Source of the DNA: Cellulomonas iranensis NBRC 101100 = JCM 18110
Lineage (GTDB): Bacteria > Actinomycetota > Actinomycetes > Actinomycetales > Cellulomonadaceae
Assembly: GCF_001552375.1 (NCBI RefSeq)
Contig: NZ_BCRB01000001.1
Span: 39,776 to 103,775, forward strand
Length of the DNA stretch: 64,000 bases
Direction: 5' to 3'
Numbering within the stretch: position 1 is the stretch's first letter; each line of letters begins with the position of its first letter. The translations under genes and the position numbers were made by a program. Under the pieces are notes generated by a model, which saw nothing but the letters and a program-made list of their open reading frames with translations, was not told the origin of the DNA and searched no databases. Positions 55,506 to 64,000 of the stretch are shown here, in pieces.

Positions 55506-57188
55506 TCAGTCCCGCAGCTCGAGGTACCTCGCGATGAGCGACCGGGTCGACGGGTCCTGCGCGTCGAGCGCGGCCGCGTCGCCCTGCACCGCGGGGGCGA
55601 TCTCGAGGGCGAGCTTCTTGCCCAGCTCGACGCCCCACTGGTCGAACGAGTCGATGCCCCACACGACGCCCTGCGCGAACGTGATGTGCTCGTACAGCGC
55701 GATGAGCTGCCCCACGACCGACGGCGTGAGCGCCGGTGCGAGGATCGACGTGGTGGGGCGGTTCCCCGAGAACACGCGCGCGGGCACGATCTCCTCGGCG
55801 GTGCCCTCGGCGCGCACCTCGTCGGCGGTCTTGCCGAACGCGAGCGCCTTGGTCTGCGCGAAGAAGTTCGCGAGGAACAGCGCGTGCACGTCGGTCTCGC
55901 CGTCGCGCAGCGGGTACGCGGGGTTGGCGACCGCGATGAAGTCGGCCGGGATGAGGCGCGTGCCCTGGTGGATGAGCTGGTAGAACGCGTGCTGGCCGTT
56001 GGTGCCGGGCTCGCCCCAGAAGACCTCGCCGGTCTGCGTCGTGACGGGCGTGCCGTCCCAGCGCACGGACTTGCCGTTGGACTCCATGGTGAGCTGCTGC
56101 AGGTACGCCGGGAAGCGGTGCAGCTGCTGCGCGTACGGGAGCACGGCGTGCGTGTGCGCGCCGAGGAAGTTGACGTACCAGACGTTGAGCAGGCCCATGA
56201 GGAACGGCACGTTGCGCTCGAACGGGGTCGTACGGGCGTGCTCGTCGACCGCGTGGAAGCCCGCGAGCAGCTCGCGGAACGCGTCGGGGCCGATCGCGAT
56301 CGCGAGGGACGTGCCGATCGCGGAGTCGACCGAGTAGCGCCCGCCGACCCAGTCCCAGAACCCGAACGCGTTGGCCGGGTCGATGCCGAACTCGGCGACC
56401 TTGTCGAGCGCCGTCGAGACCGCGACGAAGTGCTGCGCGACCGCGCCGCGCCGCGCCTCGTCGGTGTCCTCGATGCGGCCCTCGCCGACGAGCCGCTCCC
56501 ACAGCCAGGCGCGCGCCAGGCGCGCGTTGGTCAGCGTCTCGAGCGTCGTGAACGTCTTGGACGCGACGATGAACAGCGTGGTCGTCGGGTCGAGGTCGGC
56601 CGTCTTCTGCGCGAGGTCCGTCGGGTCGATGTTCGAGACGAACCGCACCTCGAGGTCGTCGGCGACGTACGGCGCGAGCGCCTCGTAGACCATGACGGGC
56701 CCGAGGTCGGAGCCGCCGATGCCGATGTTGACGACCGTGCGCACGCGCTCGCCCGTGACGCCGGTCCACGCGCCCGAGCGGACCTTCTCGGCGAACGCGG
56801 ACACCTCGGCCAGCACGCGCTGCACGTCCTCGTCGACCTGCTGCCCGTCGACGACCAGGGGAGGCTGCGCGCCCGCGGGGCGGCGCAGCGCGGTGTGCAG
56901 CACCGCGCGGTCCTCGGTGACGTTGATGCGCTCGCCCGCGAGCATCGCGGCGAACCGGTCGGTGAGCTGCACCTCGTCCGCGAGACGCGCCAGCAGCGCG
57001 ATCGTCTCGTCGGTCACGAGGTTCTTCGACAGGTCGACCGTGAGGTCCGCGAGCGGCAGCGTGAGGCGCTGCGCGCGCTCGGGGTCCTGCGCGAACCACG
57101 TGCGCAGGTCGGGGCGCAGCGTGCTCTCGTGCTCCGAGAGCGCCTGCCAGGCGCTCGTGGTCGTCGGGTCGATGGGCGGCGTGGGCAC
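55506..57188 (-). CDS. pgi: Glucose-6-phosphate isomerase
   Basis: This 560-residue isomerase interconverts glucose 6-phosphate and fructose 6-phosphate. [67 protein letters not shown] (catalytic Glu region) and [11 protein letters not shown] are all intact. The GTG at 57188 gives an N terminus of normal length and follows GGAG. No operon partner: its neighbours are convergent on one side and divergent on the other. Confidence 0.95.
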   Translation of the reverse strand: MPTPPIDPTTTSAWQALSEHESTLRPDLRTWFAQDPERAQRLTLPLADLTVDLSKNLVTDETIALLARLADEVQLTDRFAAMLAGERINVTEDRAVLHTALRRPAGAQPPLVVDGQQVDEDVQRVLAEVSAFAEKVRSGAWTGVTGERVRTVVNIGIGGSDLGPVMVYEALAPYVADDLEVRFVSNIDPTDLAQKTADLDPTTTLFIVASKTFTTLETLTNARLARAWLWERLVGEGRIEDTDEARRGAVAQHFVAVSTALDKVAEFGIDPANAFGFWDWVGGRYSVDSAIGTSLAIAIGPDAFRELLAGFHAVDEHARTTPFERNVPFLMGLLNVWYVNFLGAHTHAVLPYAQQLHRFPAYLQQLTMESNGKSVRWDGTPVTTQTGEVFWGEPGTNGQHAFYQLIHQGTRLIPADFIAVANPAYPLRDGETDVHALFLANFFAQTKALAFGKTADEVRAEGTAEEIVPARVFSGNRPTTSILAPALTPSVVGQLIALYEHITFAQGVVWGIDSFDQWGVELGKKLALEIAPAVQGDAAALDAQDPSTRSLIARYLELRD

Positions 57189-57304
57189 GGGGTTCTCCAG
57201 GGTTCGACGAGCGGGGTGCGACTCGCGCACCCGCCCACCGTAGGGCCGGTGGGTGCGTTCTCGCACGGGACGTCCGGTCGTGCGCCGCGGCTACCGTGGG
57301 CGTC

Positions 57305-57649
57305 ATGTCCCGCGTCCCCGTCGCGGCGGTCGCCGCCACCGGTCTCGTCGTCGCGTTCGCGCTCGCCCAGGGCACGGGCGTGCGCTGGCTCGGCGGTCTG
57401 GTGCTGCTGGTCACGGCCGCGTGGTGCCTGCGCGTGGCGGTGCCGCGCGTCGGGTGGTGGCGGCCCGTCGTCGTGCTCGTGGTGGGGCTCGCGCTGTTCG
57501 TCGCGTCGCACGTCGCGGCCGACGTCGCCGGGCCGTGGCCGGCCGTGCTCACGGCCGCGGCCGTGCTCGGTGCGACGGCCTGGGGGCTCGTCGACCGGGC
57601 ACGGCCGCGCGCGCGTCGGACCGGTGCGGGGTCCGTCAGCGGTACGTGA
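57305..57649 (+). CDS. Small membrane protein, four hydrophobic segments
   Basis: This 114-residue protein has hydrophobic stretches at about 7-23, 29-43, 52-70 and 77-92 and a short basic C-terminal tail. No family was recognised. A TACCGT -10-like box eight bases upstream of the ATG suggests a leaderless mRNA. Its last 14 bases overlap the convergent pectate lyase gene. Function unknown. Confidence 0.65.
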   Translation: MSRVPVAAVAATGLVVAFALAQGTGVRWLGGLVLLVTAAWCLRVAVPRVGWWRPVVVLVVGLALFVASHVAADVAGPWPAVLTAAAVLGATAWGLVDRARPRARRTGAGSVSGT

Positions 57650-58919
57650 TGCCGGACGGGCTGTAGCCGCACGCGGCGCTGGGGCCGGTCGCAACCTTCG
57701 TCGGCTCGCCCGACGTGACCCCGCGGTACTCCTCGCAGATCGCGATCTTGCGGGACGGGTCGTTGACGACCGTCACGCCGGTGATCGTCGCGCGGTCCCC
57801 GAGGTTGGGGTTGATGCCGACGAGCGCCTTGCCCGGGGCGGTCACGAGCACGTTCTGCACCTGCACGGTGCGGGCGTGCTGGGTCGAGCAGTTGCCGCAC
57901 GAGCGGTAGAGCTTGCCGAAGTCGCTGACCTGGAAGTTCTTGATCACGAACGTGCCGGGGCCGTTGTGCTGGAACACCTTGTCGGACGCGAGGCGCGCGC
58001 CGCCGCCGTCGACGGTCATGGTCTGGGACGCGGACGTGCCCTTGAACGTCGCGGCGTCCTCGCCGACGTCCTCCCACCAGACGTTCTGCAGCGTGCAGGT
58101 GCCGCGGCAGTGGATGCCGTCGCCGGCGCCGGTCCCGAGGATGACGTTCTTGAGGACGGCGCCGTCCGCGAGCTCGAACATGGGGGGCTGGCCCTCGTCC
58201 TGGCCGCCCGGCGCGATGCCGTAGTAGCGGACCATGCCCATGTCGCGCGTGCCCTGGATCTTGATGGTCGCCGACACCTTCTGCTGCCCCTGGGCGGTCG
58301 GCCACGCCGGGAACGCGCCGGGGGCGGCGGTCGGCTGGGGCGTCGGCTGCGTGGGCGCGCCGCTGCCGACCTTCACGAGCTGCCACTGCTGGTTGTACTG
58401 GTTGTTGTCCGTGAGCTGCGTGACGGTCGCGCCGTCGGCCGTGGACCGGTCGGTGACCGTGACGACCTTGGACGAGTGCCGGTTGACGAGCCGGACGTAC
58501 GCGCCGCTCGCGGAGTCGACGAGCTTGAACTGCTGGTTGGTCGCGCCGAGGTCGGTGTACTGCCGGAACCCGGCGCCGTCGGCGGTGGACCACTCCCACA
58601 GGTCGAGGACCTTGCCCGAGTGCCGCGACTTCAGGCGGTACCAGCCCGACCCCGAGTCGACGAACTGCCACTGCTGCCACGCGCCGTCGTTGCGCGGCCA
58701 CTGCTGGATGACGGCGCCGTCGGCGGTCGACGTGTCCCGCACGTCCATGACCTTGCCGGACTGCCGGTTGACCAGGACGTACCAGGCGGTGGTGTCGACG
58801 CTCGCGGCGGACGCGGCCGGCGCGGTCGTCAGGGCCAGCGTGCCGCCGAGCGCGAGCACGAGCGCGGCGGTGAGCACGGCGCGCAGCGGCGGCCGGGCGG
58901 TGCGGGGTCTGCGGTGCAT
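57636..58919 (-). CDS. Secreted CBM13-PL3 pectate lyase
   Basis: This 427-residue secreted enzyme cleaves polygalacturonate by beta-elimination. Residues 1-38 are a signal peptide; about 42-185 are a CBM13 with QQW-type repeats (WQQW, NQQF, NQQW). A short Pro/Thr/Gln linker follows. The PL3 parallel beta-helix (about 210-427) has FELADGAVLKNVILGTGAGDGIHCRG, NVWWEDVGEDAATFKG and the Lys/Arg-rich region VKIAICEEYRG-like near the C terminus. Calcium-binding Asp/Glu and paired Cys residues are present. It is divergent from the PfkB kinase, with two shared motifs between them. Confidence 0.92.
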   Translation of the reverse strand: MHRRPRTARPPLRAVLTAALVLALGGTLALTTAPAASAASVDTTAWYVLVNRQSGKVMDVRDTSTADGAVIQQWPRNDGAWQQWQFVDSGSGWYRLKSRHSGKVLDLWEWSTADGAGFRQYTDLGATNQQFKLVDSASGAYVRLVNRHSSKVVTVTDRSTADGATVTQLTDNNQYNQQWQLVKVGSGAPTQPTPQPTAAPGAFPAWPTAQGQQKVSATIKIQGTRDMGMVRYYGIAPGGQDEGQPPMFELADGAVLKNVILGTGAGDGIHCRGTCTLQNVWWEDVGEDAATFKGTSASQTMTVDGGGARLASDKVFQHNGPGTFVIKNFQVSDFGKLYRSCGNCSTQHARTVQVQNVLVTAPGKALVGINPNLGDRATITGVTVVNDPSRKIAICEEYRGVTSGEPTKVATGPSAACGYSPSGITYR

Positions 58920-58998
58920 GGGGTCCTCCCGGGACGTGGGCACGGGCGTGCGGGGAGCCAAGCACGGTCGTGCGGCCCGCGAGAAGGGCGCCGGGCAC

Positions 58999-59010
58999 GG
59001 TGAAACGTTG
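58999..59010. promoter_or_regulatory. Motif A-like site between pectate lyase and PfkB genes
   Basis: GGTGAAACG (58999-59007) matches the first nine bases of the 16-mer at 14939 and 53990, then continues TTG instead of CTT. It lies 80 bases upstream of the pectate lyase start and next to motif B. Confidence 0.45.
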
Positions 59011-59013
59011 AAG

Positions 59014-59029
59014 GTGTGAGCGTTCACAC
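59014..59029. promoter_or_regulatory. Motif B copy: GTGTGA-GCGT-TCACAC
   Basis: The half-sites and N4 spacing are the same as at 15040-15055 by the GH43 gene. Here the palindrome lies between the divergent pectate lyase (start 58919) and PfkB (start 59100) genes and could control both. Confidence 0.55.
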
Positions 59030-59099
59030 GGTCGTGGTCCGGGCGCGCGCCGTGGCTGGTGCGCCGCGGCTGCGCGCGCGCGTCTGGGACGATGCCGCG

Positions 59100-60053
59100 A
59101 TGAGCACGCGACTGGTCTGCTGCGGCCTGACGACGCTCGACGTCACGCAGGTGGTCGACCGGCTGCCGGGTGCCGACGAGAAGGTCGTCGCCGACGGCCT
59201 CGACGTGACGTTCGGCGGGCCCGCGGCGAACGCGGCCGCCGTGGCGGTCGCTCTGGGCGTGCCGACGACGCTCGTGACGGTGCTGGGCGCCGGCCCGCTG
59301 GCGGACGTGGCCCGCGCGGGTCTGGCGGCCGCGGGCGTGGACGTCGTGGACCTCGCGCGGGGTGCCGAGGGCGTGCTGCCGGTCTCGACGGTGCTCGTGA
59401 CGCGCGGCACGGGGGAGCGTGCGGTCGTGTCGGTCAACGGCGCGCGGGCGCCGCACGTCGCGGCGGACGTGCGCGTGCTCGACGGCGCGACCGCGCTGCT
59501 GGTCGACGGCCACCACGCGGGCGCGGCGGTGCCCGTGGCGCGCGCGGCACGCGCCGCCGGGCTGCCCGTGCTGCTGGACGGCGGGTCGTGGAAGCCGACG
59601 ACGCCGGACCTGCTCGCGGTCGTGGACCACGCGGTGCTCTCGGCCGACCTGCTGGTCCCGGGCCTCGCGGACCCGCGCGCGGCGACGGGCGCGGAGCAGG
59701 AGGCCGCCGTGGCGGCGGTGCTCGCCGCCGTGGCCGCGCACGGCCCGCGGGTCGTCGCGCGCAGCGCCGGCGCGGGTGACGTGCGCGTGCGGCGCACGGT
59801 CGCCGGGGGTGGCGTGGTGCACGAGCGCGTGCGCCCCGCGAGGGTCGGCGCGGGCGACGTCGTGGACACGCTGGGGGCGGGTGACGTGCTGCACGGCGCG
59901 ACGGCCGCGGCGCTCGCGCGGGGGAGCGGCTCGCTCGACGCGCTCGTCGAGGGAGTCCGGTGCGCGACCGTGTCGGTACGGCACGCGGGTGCGCGCGGGT
60001 GGCTCGCCGCCGCCGACGAGGGCGTGGTCCCCGAGGTGCTCACCGGCGCCTGA
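59100..60053 (+). CDS. PfkB-family carbohydrate kinase
   Basis: This 317-residue kinase has CCGLTTLDVTQVVDRLPGADEKV at the N terminus and FGGPAANAAAVAVALG for sugar binding. The ATP-site signature is DTLGAGDVLHGA with catalytic D262. It should phosphorylate a furanose or keto-sugar. The specificity cannot be fixed; because it is divergent from a pectate lyase gene and shares its operators, a uronate-derived 2-keto-3-deoxygluconate kinase role is an attractive inference. The longer upstream frame is rejected since it would pass through the palindrome. Confidence 0.87.
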   Translation: MSTRLVCCGLTTLDVTQVVDRLPGADEKVVADGLDVTFGGPAANAAAVAVALGVPTTLVTVLGAGPLADVARAGLAAAGVDVVDLARGAEGVLPVSTVLVTRGTGERAVVSVNGARAPHVAADVRVLDGATALLVDGHHAGAAVPVARAARAAGLPVLLDGGSWKPTTPDLLAVVDHAVLSADLLVPGLADPRAATGAEQEAAVAAVLAAVAAHGPRVVARSAGAGDVRVRRTVAGGGVVHERVRPARVGAGDVVDTLGAGDVLHGATAAALARGSGSLDALVEGVRCATVSVRHAGARGWLAAADEGVVPEVLTGA

Positions 60054-60204
60054 CCCGCGCGCGTGCCACGCCCGCCCTGCTCCCGTCAGCGTCGCTGTCC
60101 TGGCCCGGTCCTGGCTCTGCCCCGCGTTTGACCTGCAGCGACGTCGTGCGACGAGGCCCGTGTTACCGCCGCGTCGCCCGCCGGGCGCACCCGTGTGAAC
60201 GCCC

Positions 60205-60219
60205 GATCACGATGTGATC
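60205..60219. promoter_or_regulatory. GATCAC-GAT-GTGATC inverted repeat upstream of the ROK gene
   Basis: Perfect 6-3-6 inverted repeat 54 bases upstream of the ROK start. It overlaps TGTGATCACGGTCACT (60213-60228), which loosely fits a CRP-type site. Either could be an operator; evidence is positional only. Confidence 0.35.
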
Positions 60220-60246
60220 ACGGTCACTCACGACCCTTGACGGCGA

Positions 60247-60267
60247 TTAATAAGGAAGGTGTACTAA
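60247..60267. promoter_or_regulatory. AT-rich near-palindrome TTAATA-N9-TACTAA before the ROK gene
   Basis: Half-sites differ at one base from perfect symmetry and lie just before the ATG at 60273, in an AT-rich island unlike its surroundings. TTGACG at 60237-60242 may be the -35 box. An autoregulatory operator is plausible. Confidence 0.4.
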
Positions 60268-60272
60268 CAAAC

Positions 60273-61451
60273 ATGTCCACGACGACGAGGTCCGGGACGG
60301 GCCGCCCGGGAGGCCCGGTCCAGCGCCAGCTGCGACCGACCGCCAAGGTGCTCCCGGAGCACGCGCGGGCCCACAACCGGGCGCTCGTGCTCGGGCACCT
60401 CTTCCACGAGGGCCCGTCGTCCCGCGCCGACATCGCGCGCAGCACGGGCCTCACGCGCGTGACCGTCTCCGACCTGGTGGCCGCGCTGCTCGCCGAGGAC
60501 CTCGTCGCCGAGCTCGGCGTCCGCTCCGAGGCCCGCGTCGGCAAGCCCGCGACCCTCGTCGGGCTGCGCGCCGACGACCACCACGTCGTCACGCTCGACC
60601 TCACCGACGACGACACCGTGCACGGCGCCGTCATGACGCTCGTCGGGGAGGTCGTGCGCCGCGAGCGCGTCCCCACCGGCGGCGCGACCGGCGAGGCCGC
60701 GCTCGCGCTCGTCGAGGACGTCGCGCGTCGGCTCGTCGCCGCCGCCGCGCGGCCCGTCGTGGGCGTCGGCATCTCGTCGCCCGGCGTCATCGACGACGCG
60801 GGCCGCGTCGTCGAGGCGCCCAACCGCGGCTGGTACGACGTGCCGCTCGCGTCCCGGCTCTCCGCCGCGCTGGGCGTGCCCGTGCACGTCGCCAACGACG
60901 CCAACACGCGCGCGCTGGGGGAGTACACCTACGGCGGCGCCGACCCGAGCACCATGATCGTCACCGTCGGCCAGGGTGTCGGCGCCGGGCTCCTCGTGGA
61001 CGGCGCGCTCGTGCGCGGCCGCGGCCACGCGGCCGGCGAGATCGGGCACGTCACCGTCGTCGACGACGACACGCCGGGCGAGGCGCCGCAGCCCTGCGCG
61101 TGCGGCCGCGCCGGCTGCCTCGAGACCGTGCTGAGCGCGCCGGCCCTGCGCCGTCGCACCGCCGGTCTCGCCCCCGAGGACGCCGACGCCGCGCTGGCGT
61201 CGGTCGGACGGACGCTGGGCCGCTGCCTCGCGCCCGTCGTCAGTGCGCTCAACCTCGCCGAGGTCCTGCTCTCCGGTCCGGACGAGCTGCTCGACGGACC
61301 CCTGCGGGAGGCGGCGACCACCATGCTCCGCGACCGGACGATGCCCGTGATCGGGCACGACCTGCGGTTGCGGATGGCCACGCTCGACGAGGACGCGGCG
61401 CTCGCGGGTGCCGCCGTGCTCGTCCTGTCCGGGCAGCTCGGGATCACGTGA
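60273..61451 (+). CDS. ROK-family transcriptional regulator
   Basis: This 392-residue protein has an N-terminal winged helix (about 30-80, DIARSTGLTRVTVSDLVAALL). The ROK sugar-kinase-like domain contains GVGISSPGVIDDAG, GQGVGAGLLVDGAL, and the zinc motif GEIGH with CACGRAGCLET. Such proteins sense a sugar and regulate nearby transport genes. The ATG at 60273 is chosen; GGAAGG lies 13 bases upstream, slightly far. It is followed after 133 bases by a sugar ABC transporter, its probable target. Its stop overlaps the first of two TCACGTGACG repeats. Confidence 0.9.
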   Translation: MSTTTRSGTGRPGGPVQRQLRPTAKVLPEHARAHNRALVLGHLFHEGPSSRADIARSTGLTRVTVSDLVAALLAEDLVAELGVRSEARVGKPATLVGLRADDHHVVTLDLTDDDTVHGAVMTLVGEVVRRERVPTGGATGEAALALVEDVARRLVAAAARPVVGVGISSPGVIDDAGRVVEAPNRGWYDVPLASRLSAALGVPVHVANDANTRALGEYTYGGADPSTMIVTVGQGVGAGLLVDGALVRGRGHAAGEIGHVTVVDDDTPGEAPQPCACGRAGCLETVLSAPALRRRTAGLAPEDADAALASVGRTLGRCLAPVVSALNLAEVLLSGPDELLDGPLREAATTMLRDRTMPVIGHDLRLRMATLDEDAALAGAAVLVLSGQLGIT

Positions 61452-61495
61452 CGGTCCCGAGCCGCGCACCGGGGCCGGCCCGAGGTCACGTGACG
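61444..61495. repeat. Two direct copies of TCACGTGACG, 42 bp apart
   Basis: Copies at 61444-61453 and 61486-61495 are identical. The second lies within a 7-7-7 inverted repeat (61481-61501, CGAGGTC and GACCTCG arms). A 42-bp spacing equals about four DNA turns, as for paired operators. They lie between the ROK gene and the binding-protein gene, 90 bases before the latter. Confidence 0.5.
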
Positions 61496-61584
61496 ACCTC
61501 GAGCCGACCGTCCAGCAGGTCGGCAGCACCACCCCCGGCGGTCGTCGTGGCGACGACCGCCTCGCTCAGGGAAGGGACCCCAAC

Positions 61585-62871
61585 GTGAAGATCCTACGTT
61601 TCGGCGCCGCCGGTCTCGCGGCAGCGCTCCTGCTCACGGCGTGCTCCAGCGGCGACACGGCGGGCGGTGGCGGCACCGGCGGGTCGTCGGGCGGCTCCGA
61701 CGGCGCCGAGATCCGCGTGTGGCTCGTCGGCACCGACACGCCCGACAAGGCGCGCGAGTACCTCACGACGACCTTCGAGGACGAGAACCCCGGCTCGACG
61801 CTCACGATCGAGGAGCAGTCGTGGACGGGCCTGGTCGACAAGCTCACGACCGCGCTGTCGTCGTCCGACTCGCCCGACGTGGTCGAGGTCGGCAACACGC
61901 AGGCCGCGACGTTCACGTCCGCCGGGTTCTTCGCGCCGCTCGACGACATCGAGGCCGACCTCGGCGGCGACGACCTGCTGCCCGGCTTCGTCAAGGCCGG
62001 CACGTGGGAGGACACGTTCTACGCGGCCCCGTACTACGCCGGCTCGCGCATCGTCTTCTACAGCCAGCAGCTCCTCGGCAGCACGGCGGTGCCCACGACG
62101 CTCGACGAGTACGTGAGCACGGCCGAGCAGGTCACGACGCCCGAGCGCTCGGGCGTGTGGTTCCCCGGGCAGGACTGGTACAACGCGTTGCCGTTCGTGT
62201 GGGAGAACGGCGGCTTCATCGCCGAGCCGCAGGACGACGGCACCTGGAAGGCCGGGTTCTCCTCCGAGGGCGGCATCGCGGGGCTCGAGCAGGTCCAGCA
62301 GCTCATGACGAAGGCGTCCAACGCCCCCAAGGACGGCGACGAGTCCGAGCTGCAGGTGCCGTTCTGCGCCGGGCAGACCACGTTCCTGTCCGCGCCGAAC
62401 TGGCTGCGGGGCTCCATCGAGGCCGCGGCCGACGCCGAGATCCCGGGCTGCGCGGACACGTACGGCTCCGACCTGCACGCGTTCCCGCTGCCCGGCAAGG
62501 AGGCCGGCACCACCGCCAAGGTGTTCGCGGGCGGCTCGAACGTCGCGGTGGCCACCAAGTCGAAGAACGTCGACCTGGCCAAGAAGGCCCTGACGATCAT
62601 GCTCTCCGACGAGTACCAGACGATTCTCGCCGAGAACTCGATGATCCCGGCGAAGAAGTCGCTCGCCTCGGCGCTGCCGGACGACGAGTTCACGCAGGCG
62701 TCCGCCGCGGCGGCCGCCAACGCCGAGCTCACCCCCGCGTCGCCGAAGTGGGGCGATGTCGAGGCGCAGCGCGTCATCCAGGACGCGCTCGTCCAGATCG
62801 CGCAGGGCGGCGACGTGCCGACCGTCGCGAAGCAGCTCGACGCGACCATCGAGTCGATCCTCAACGGCTGA
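61585..62871 (+). CDS. Sugar-binding lipoprotein of an ABC transporter
   Basis: This 428-residue family 1 binding protein has lipobox LLLTAC near residue 20, a Gly/Ser linker, then the two-lobe domain with VWLVGTDTPDKAREYL and DKLTTALSSSDSPDVVEVG. The GTG at 61585 follows a weak GGGAAGGG. It is the promoter-proximal gene after the ROK regulator. The sugar is unknown; the surrounding xylan and pectin enzymes make a plant-wall oligosaccharide likely. A strong hairpin separates it from the permease genes. Confidence 0.92.
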   Translation: MKILRFGAAGLAAALLLTACSSGDTAGGGGTGGSSGGSDGAEIRVWLVGTDTPDKAREYLTTTFEDENPGSTLTIEEQSWTGLVDKLTTALSSSDSPDVVEVGNTQAATFTSAGFFAPLDDIEADLGGDDLLPGFVKAGTWEDTFYAAPYYAGSRIVFYSQQLLGSTAVPTTLDEYVSTAEQVTTPERSGVWFPGQDWYNALPFVWENGGFIAEPQDDGTWKAGFSSEGGIAGLEQVQQLMTKASNAPKDGDESELQVPFCAGQTTFLSAPNWLRGSIEAAADAEIPGCADTYGSDLHAFPLPGKEAGTTAKVFAGGSNVAVATKSKNVDLAKKALTIMLSDEYQTILAENSMIPAKKSLASALPDDEFTQASAAAAANAELTPASPKWGDVEAQRVIQDALVQIAQGGDVPTVAKQLDATIESILNG

Positions 62872-62879
62872 CCCCGCGT

Positions 62880-62915
62880 CCGCCGGGCCCGCGCCGCCGT
62901 GCGCGGACCCGGCGG
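62880..62915 (+). terminator. Attenuator-like hairpin between binding protein and permease genes
   Basis: A 15-base arm (62880-62894) pairs with 62901-62915 with one mismatch around a six-base loop, nine bases after the stop. Such hairpins keep binding-protein mRNA more abundant than permease mRNA. Confidence 0.55.
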
Positions 62916-62967
62916 GCGGGTGCCCCGTGCGCCCGCCCGGCCCCCGCCCGTCCGTCGGAGGAAGTCG

Positions 62968-63921
62968 ATGAGCACCACCACGCTCCAGGCCGCGCCGCCC
63001 AGCGCGCCGGCCCCGCGCGCGTCGCGCGCGATCACCCCCGCCCGGCTGCTGCCGTGGCTGTTCCTCGCGCCCAGCCTCGCGGTGCTGGCCGTCATCACCG
63101 GCTACCCGCTCGTCCGCATGCTGTGGCTGTCGGTCCACGAGTACGAGCGCGCGCAGCTGCTGGGCGTGCCCGCGCCGTTCGTCGGGCTCGACAACTACAC
63201 GGCCACGCTCACCGACGGCCGGTTCTGGACCGTCACGGCCCGCAGCTTCGCGTTCATGGTCGTGTGCGTCGCCCTGACGATCACGCTCGGCACGCTCGTC
63301 GCGCTGCTGCTCATGAAGCTCGGCAGGGCGCTGCGCCTCGTGCTGTCGGTCGGGCTGCTGCTGGCGTGGGCGATGCCGCCGCTGGCCGCCATGCTCGTGT
63401 GGGGCTGGATGTTCGACACGCAGTACGGCGTCGTCAACCACCTGCTCACCCGGCTCACGTCGACCAGCTGGACGGGCCACCCCTGGCTCATCGACCCGCT
63501 GTCCTTCTTCGCGGTGGCGGCGCTCGTCGTCGTGTGGGGCGCGATCCCGTTCGTCGCGTTCACGCTCTACGCGGGCTTCACGCAGGTCCCCGGCGAGGTG
63601 ATCGAGGCGGCGCAGCTCGACGGCGCGAGCGCGCGGCAGCGGTTCTTCGGGATCCAGGTGCCGTACGTCCGGTCCATCTACGTCGTGCTGGTCGTCCTGT
63701 CGATGATCTGGGACCTCAAGGTCTTCACGCAGATCTTCGTGCTGCAGGGCATCGGCGGCATCAAGTCCGAGACGAGCACGCTCGGCGTCTACATCTACGA
63801 GATGGGCATGGCGCAGGGCCACTACGGCGCCGCGAGCGCGATCGCCGTGATCTTCACCGTCATCATGCTCGTGATCTCGGCGTACTACGTGCGCGCGACG
63901 GTCAAGGAGGAGGAGCTGTGA
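62968..63921 (+). CDS. Sugar ABC transporter permease, MalF type
   Basis: This 317-residue permease has a cytosolic N-terminal tail, six membrane segments and the EAA loop EAAQLDGASARQRFFGIQVP. The ATG at 62968 is preceded by GGAGGAAG seven bases upstream. Its stop overlaps the start of the next permease gene. It imports the sugar bound by the lipoprotein encoded upstream. Confidence 0.92.
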   Translation: MSTTTLQAAPPSAPAPRASRAITPARLLPWLFLAPSLAVLAVITGYPLVRMLWLSVHEYERAQLLGVPAPFVGLDNYTATLTDGRFWTVTARSFAFMVVCVALTITLGTLVALLLMKLGRALRLVLSVGLLLAWAMPPLAAMLVWGWMFDTQYGVVNHLLTRLTSTSWTGHPWLIDPLSFFAVAALVVVWGAIPFVAFTLYAGFTQVPGEVIEAAQLDGASARQRFFGIQVPYVRSIYVVLVVLSMIWDLKVFTQIFVLQGIGGIKSETSTLGVYIYEMGMAQGHYGAASAIAVIFTVIMLVISAYYVRATVKEEEL

Positions 63922-64000
63922 GCCTCGCACCCGCCGGCCCGGCGCCCGCGACGCCGCCCGTGGCCGCCACCGCCGCGCCCGCGGGCGCGCGGCCCGTCGC
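63918..64000 (+). CDS. Start of the second permease gene (truncated by window end)
   Basis: A GTG at 63918 overlaps the preceding stop (GTGA) and opens an Ala/Pro-rich cytosolic tail (VSLAPAGPAPATPPVAATAAP). Only 27 codons are visible. By position it should be the MalG-type permease of this transporter. Confidence 0.7.
   Translation, partial: MSLAPAGPAPATPPVAATAAPAGARPV

Noticed and set aside
60213..60228. CRP-type site upstream of the ROK gene as a firm call
   Set aside because: The match is partial and overlaps another inverted repeat; kept only as a possibility.

Overview
The window is very GC-rich, densely packed DNA with GC3-biased codons, frequent GTG starts and many ATGA or GTGA start-stop overlaps. 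It carries secreted xylan, arabinan and pectin enzymes with actinobacterial CBM13 and CBM2 modules. This points to a cellulolytic actinobacterium of the Cellulomonas type; that assignment is inferred from gene content, not from a database search.

Layout. 1-2.6 kb: two unusual tandem tRNA-like genes followed at once by a large unrecognised protein gene (minus strand). 3.1-6.7 kb: an amidohydrolase, a GGDEF membrane protein and a zinc-independent quinone or enone-type oxidoreductase behind a perfect 28-bp palindromic operator. 7.0-13.3 kb: a six-gene operon with overlapping junctions (receiver-PIG-L deacetylase fusion, ATP-grasp ligase, PHP phosphoesterase, GT2 membrane glycosyltransferase, small membrane protein, PAS histidine kinase), the best candidate for an undescribed pathway. 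13.3-18.8 kb: a cytosolic GH43, its secreted CBM13-GH43 paralogue and a GH10-CBM13 xylanase. 18.9-20.3 kb: a DUF2891 protein and a DoxX-like protein. 20.5-26.9 kb: an arabino-oligosaccharide locus (GH127, two permeases, binding protein) divergent from a LacI regulator.

27.0-32.3 kb: an RlmC-type rRNA methyltransferase and the Hen1-Pnkp RNA-repair pair; pnkp has an in-frame TAG inside its kinase domain. 32.4-40.0 kb: LLM oxidoreductase, alpha/beta hydrolase, NYN-domain protein, PP2C phosphatase overlapping a ThrE-type exporter, and a hypothetical protein. 40.1-45.4 kb: an ABC exporter with a LolA-like protein, divergent from an OmpR-type two-component system. 45.5-53.9 kb: two hydrolases, an MFS exporter, mtnN-luxS, an NAD(P)HX dehydratase, a histidine phosphatase, a small membrane protein, an AlkA-type glycosylase, a STAS protein and an S4 protein.

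54.1-64.0 kb: a CE3-CBM2 esterase, pgi, a small membrane protein, a CBM13-PL3 pectate lyase divergent from a PfkB kinase, then a ROK regulator and a sugar ABC transporter whose last gene runs off the window. Secreted-enzyme genes at 15.1, 54.1 and 58.9 kb share short upstream motifs (an identical 16-mer at two of them, and a GTGTGA-N4-TCACAC palindrome at two), suggesting one polysaccharide-responsive regulon. Sugars released outside would enter through the two ABC systems, be trimmed by the cytosolic GH43 and GH127, and pass through PfkB kinase and Pgi to central metabolism.
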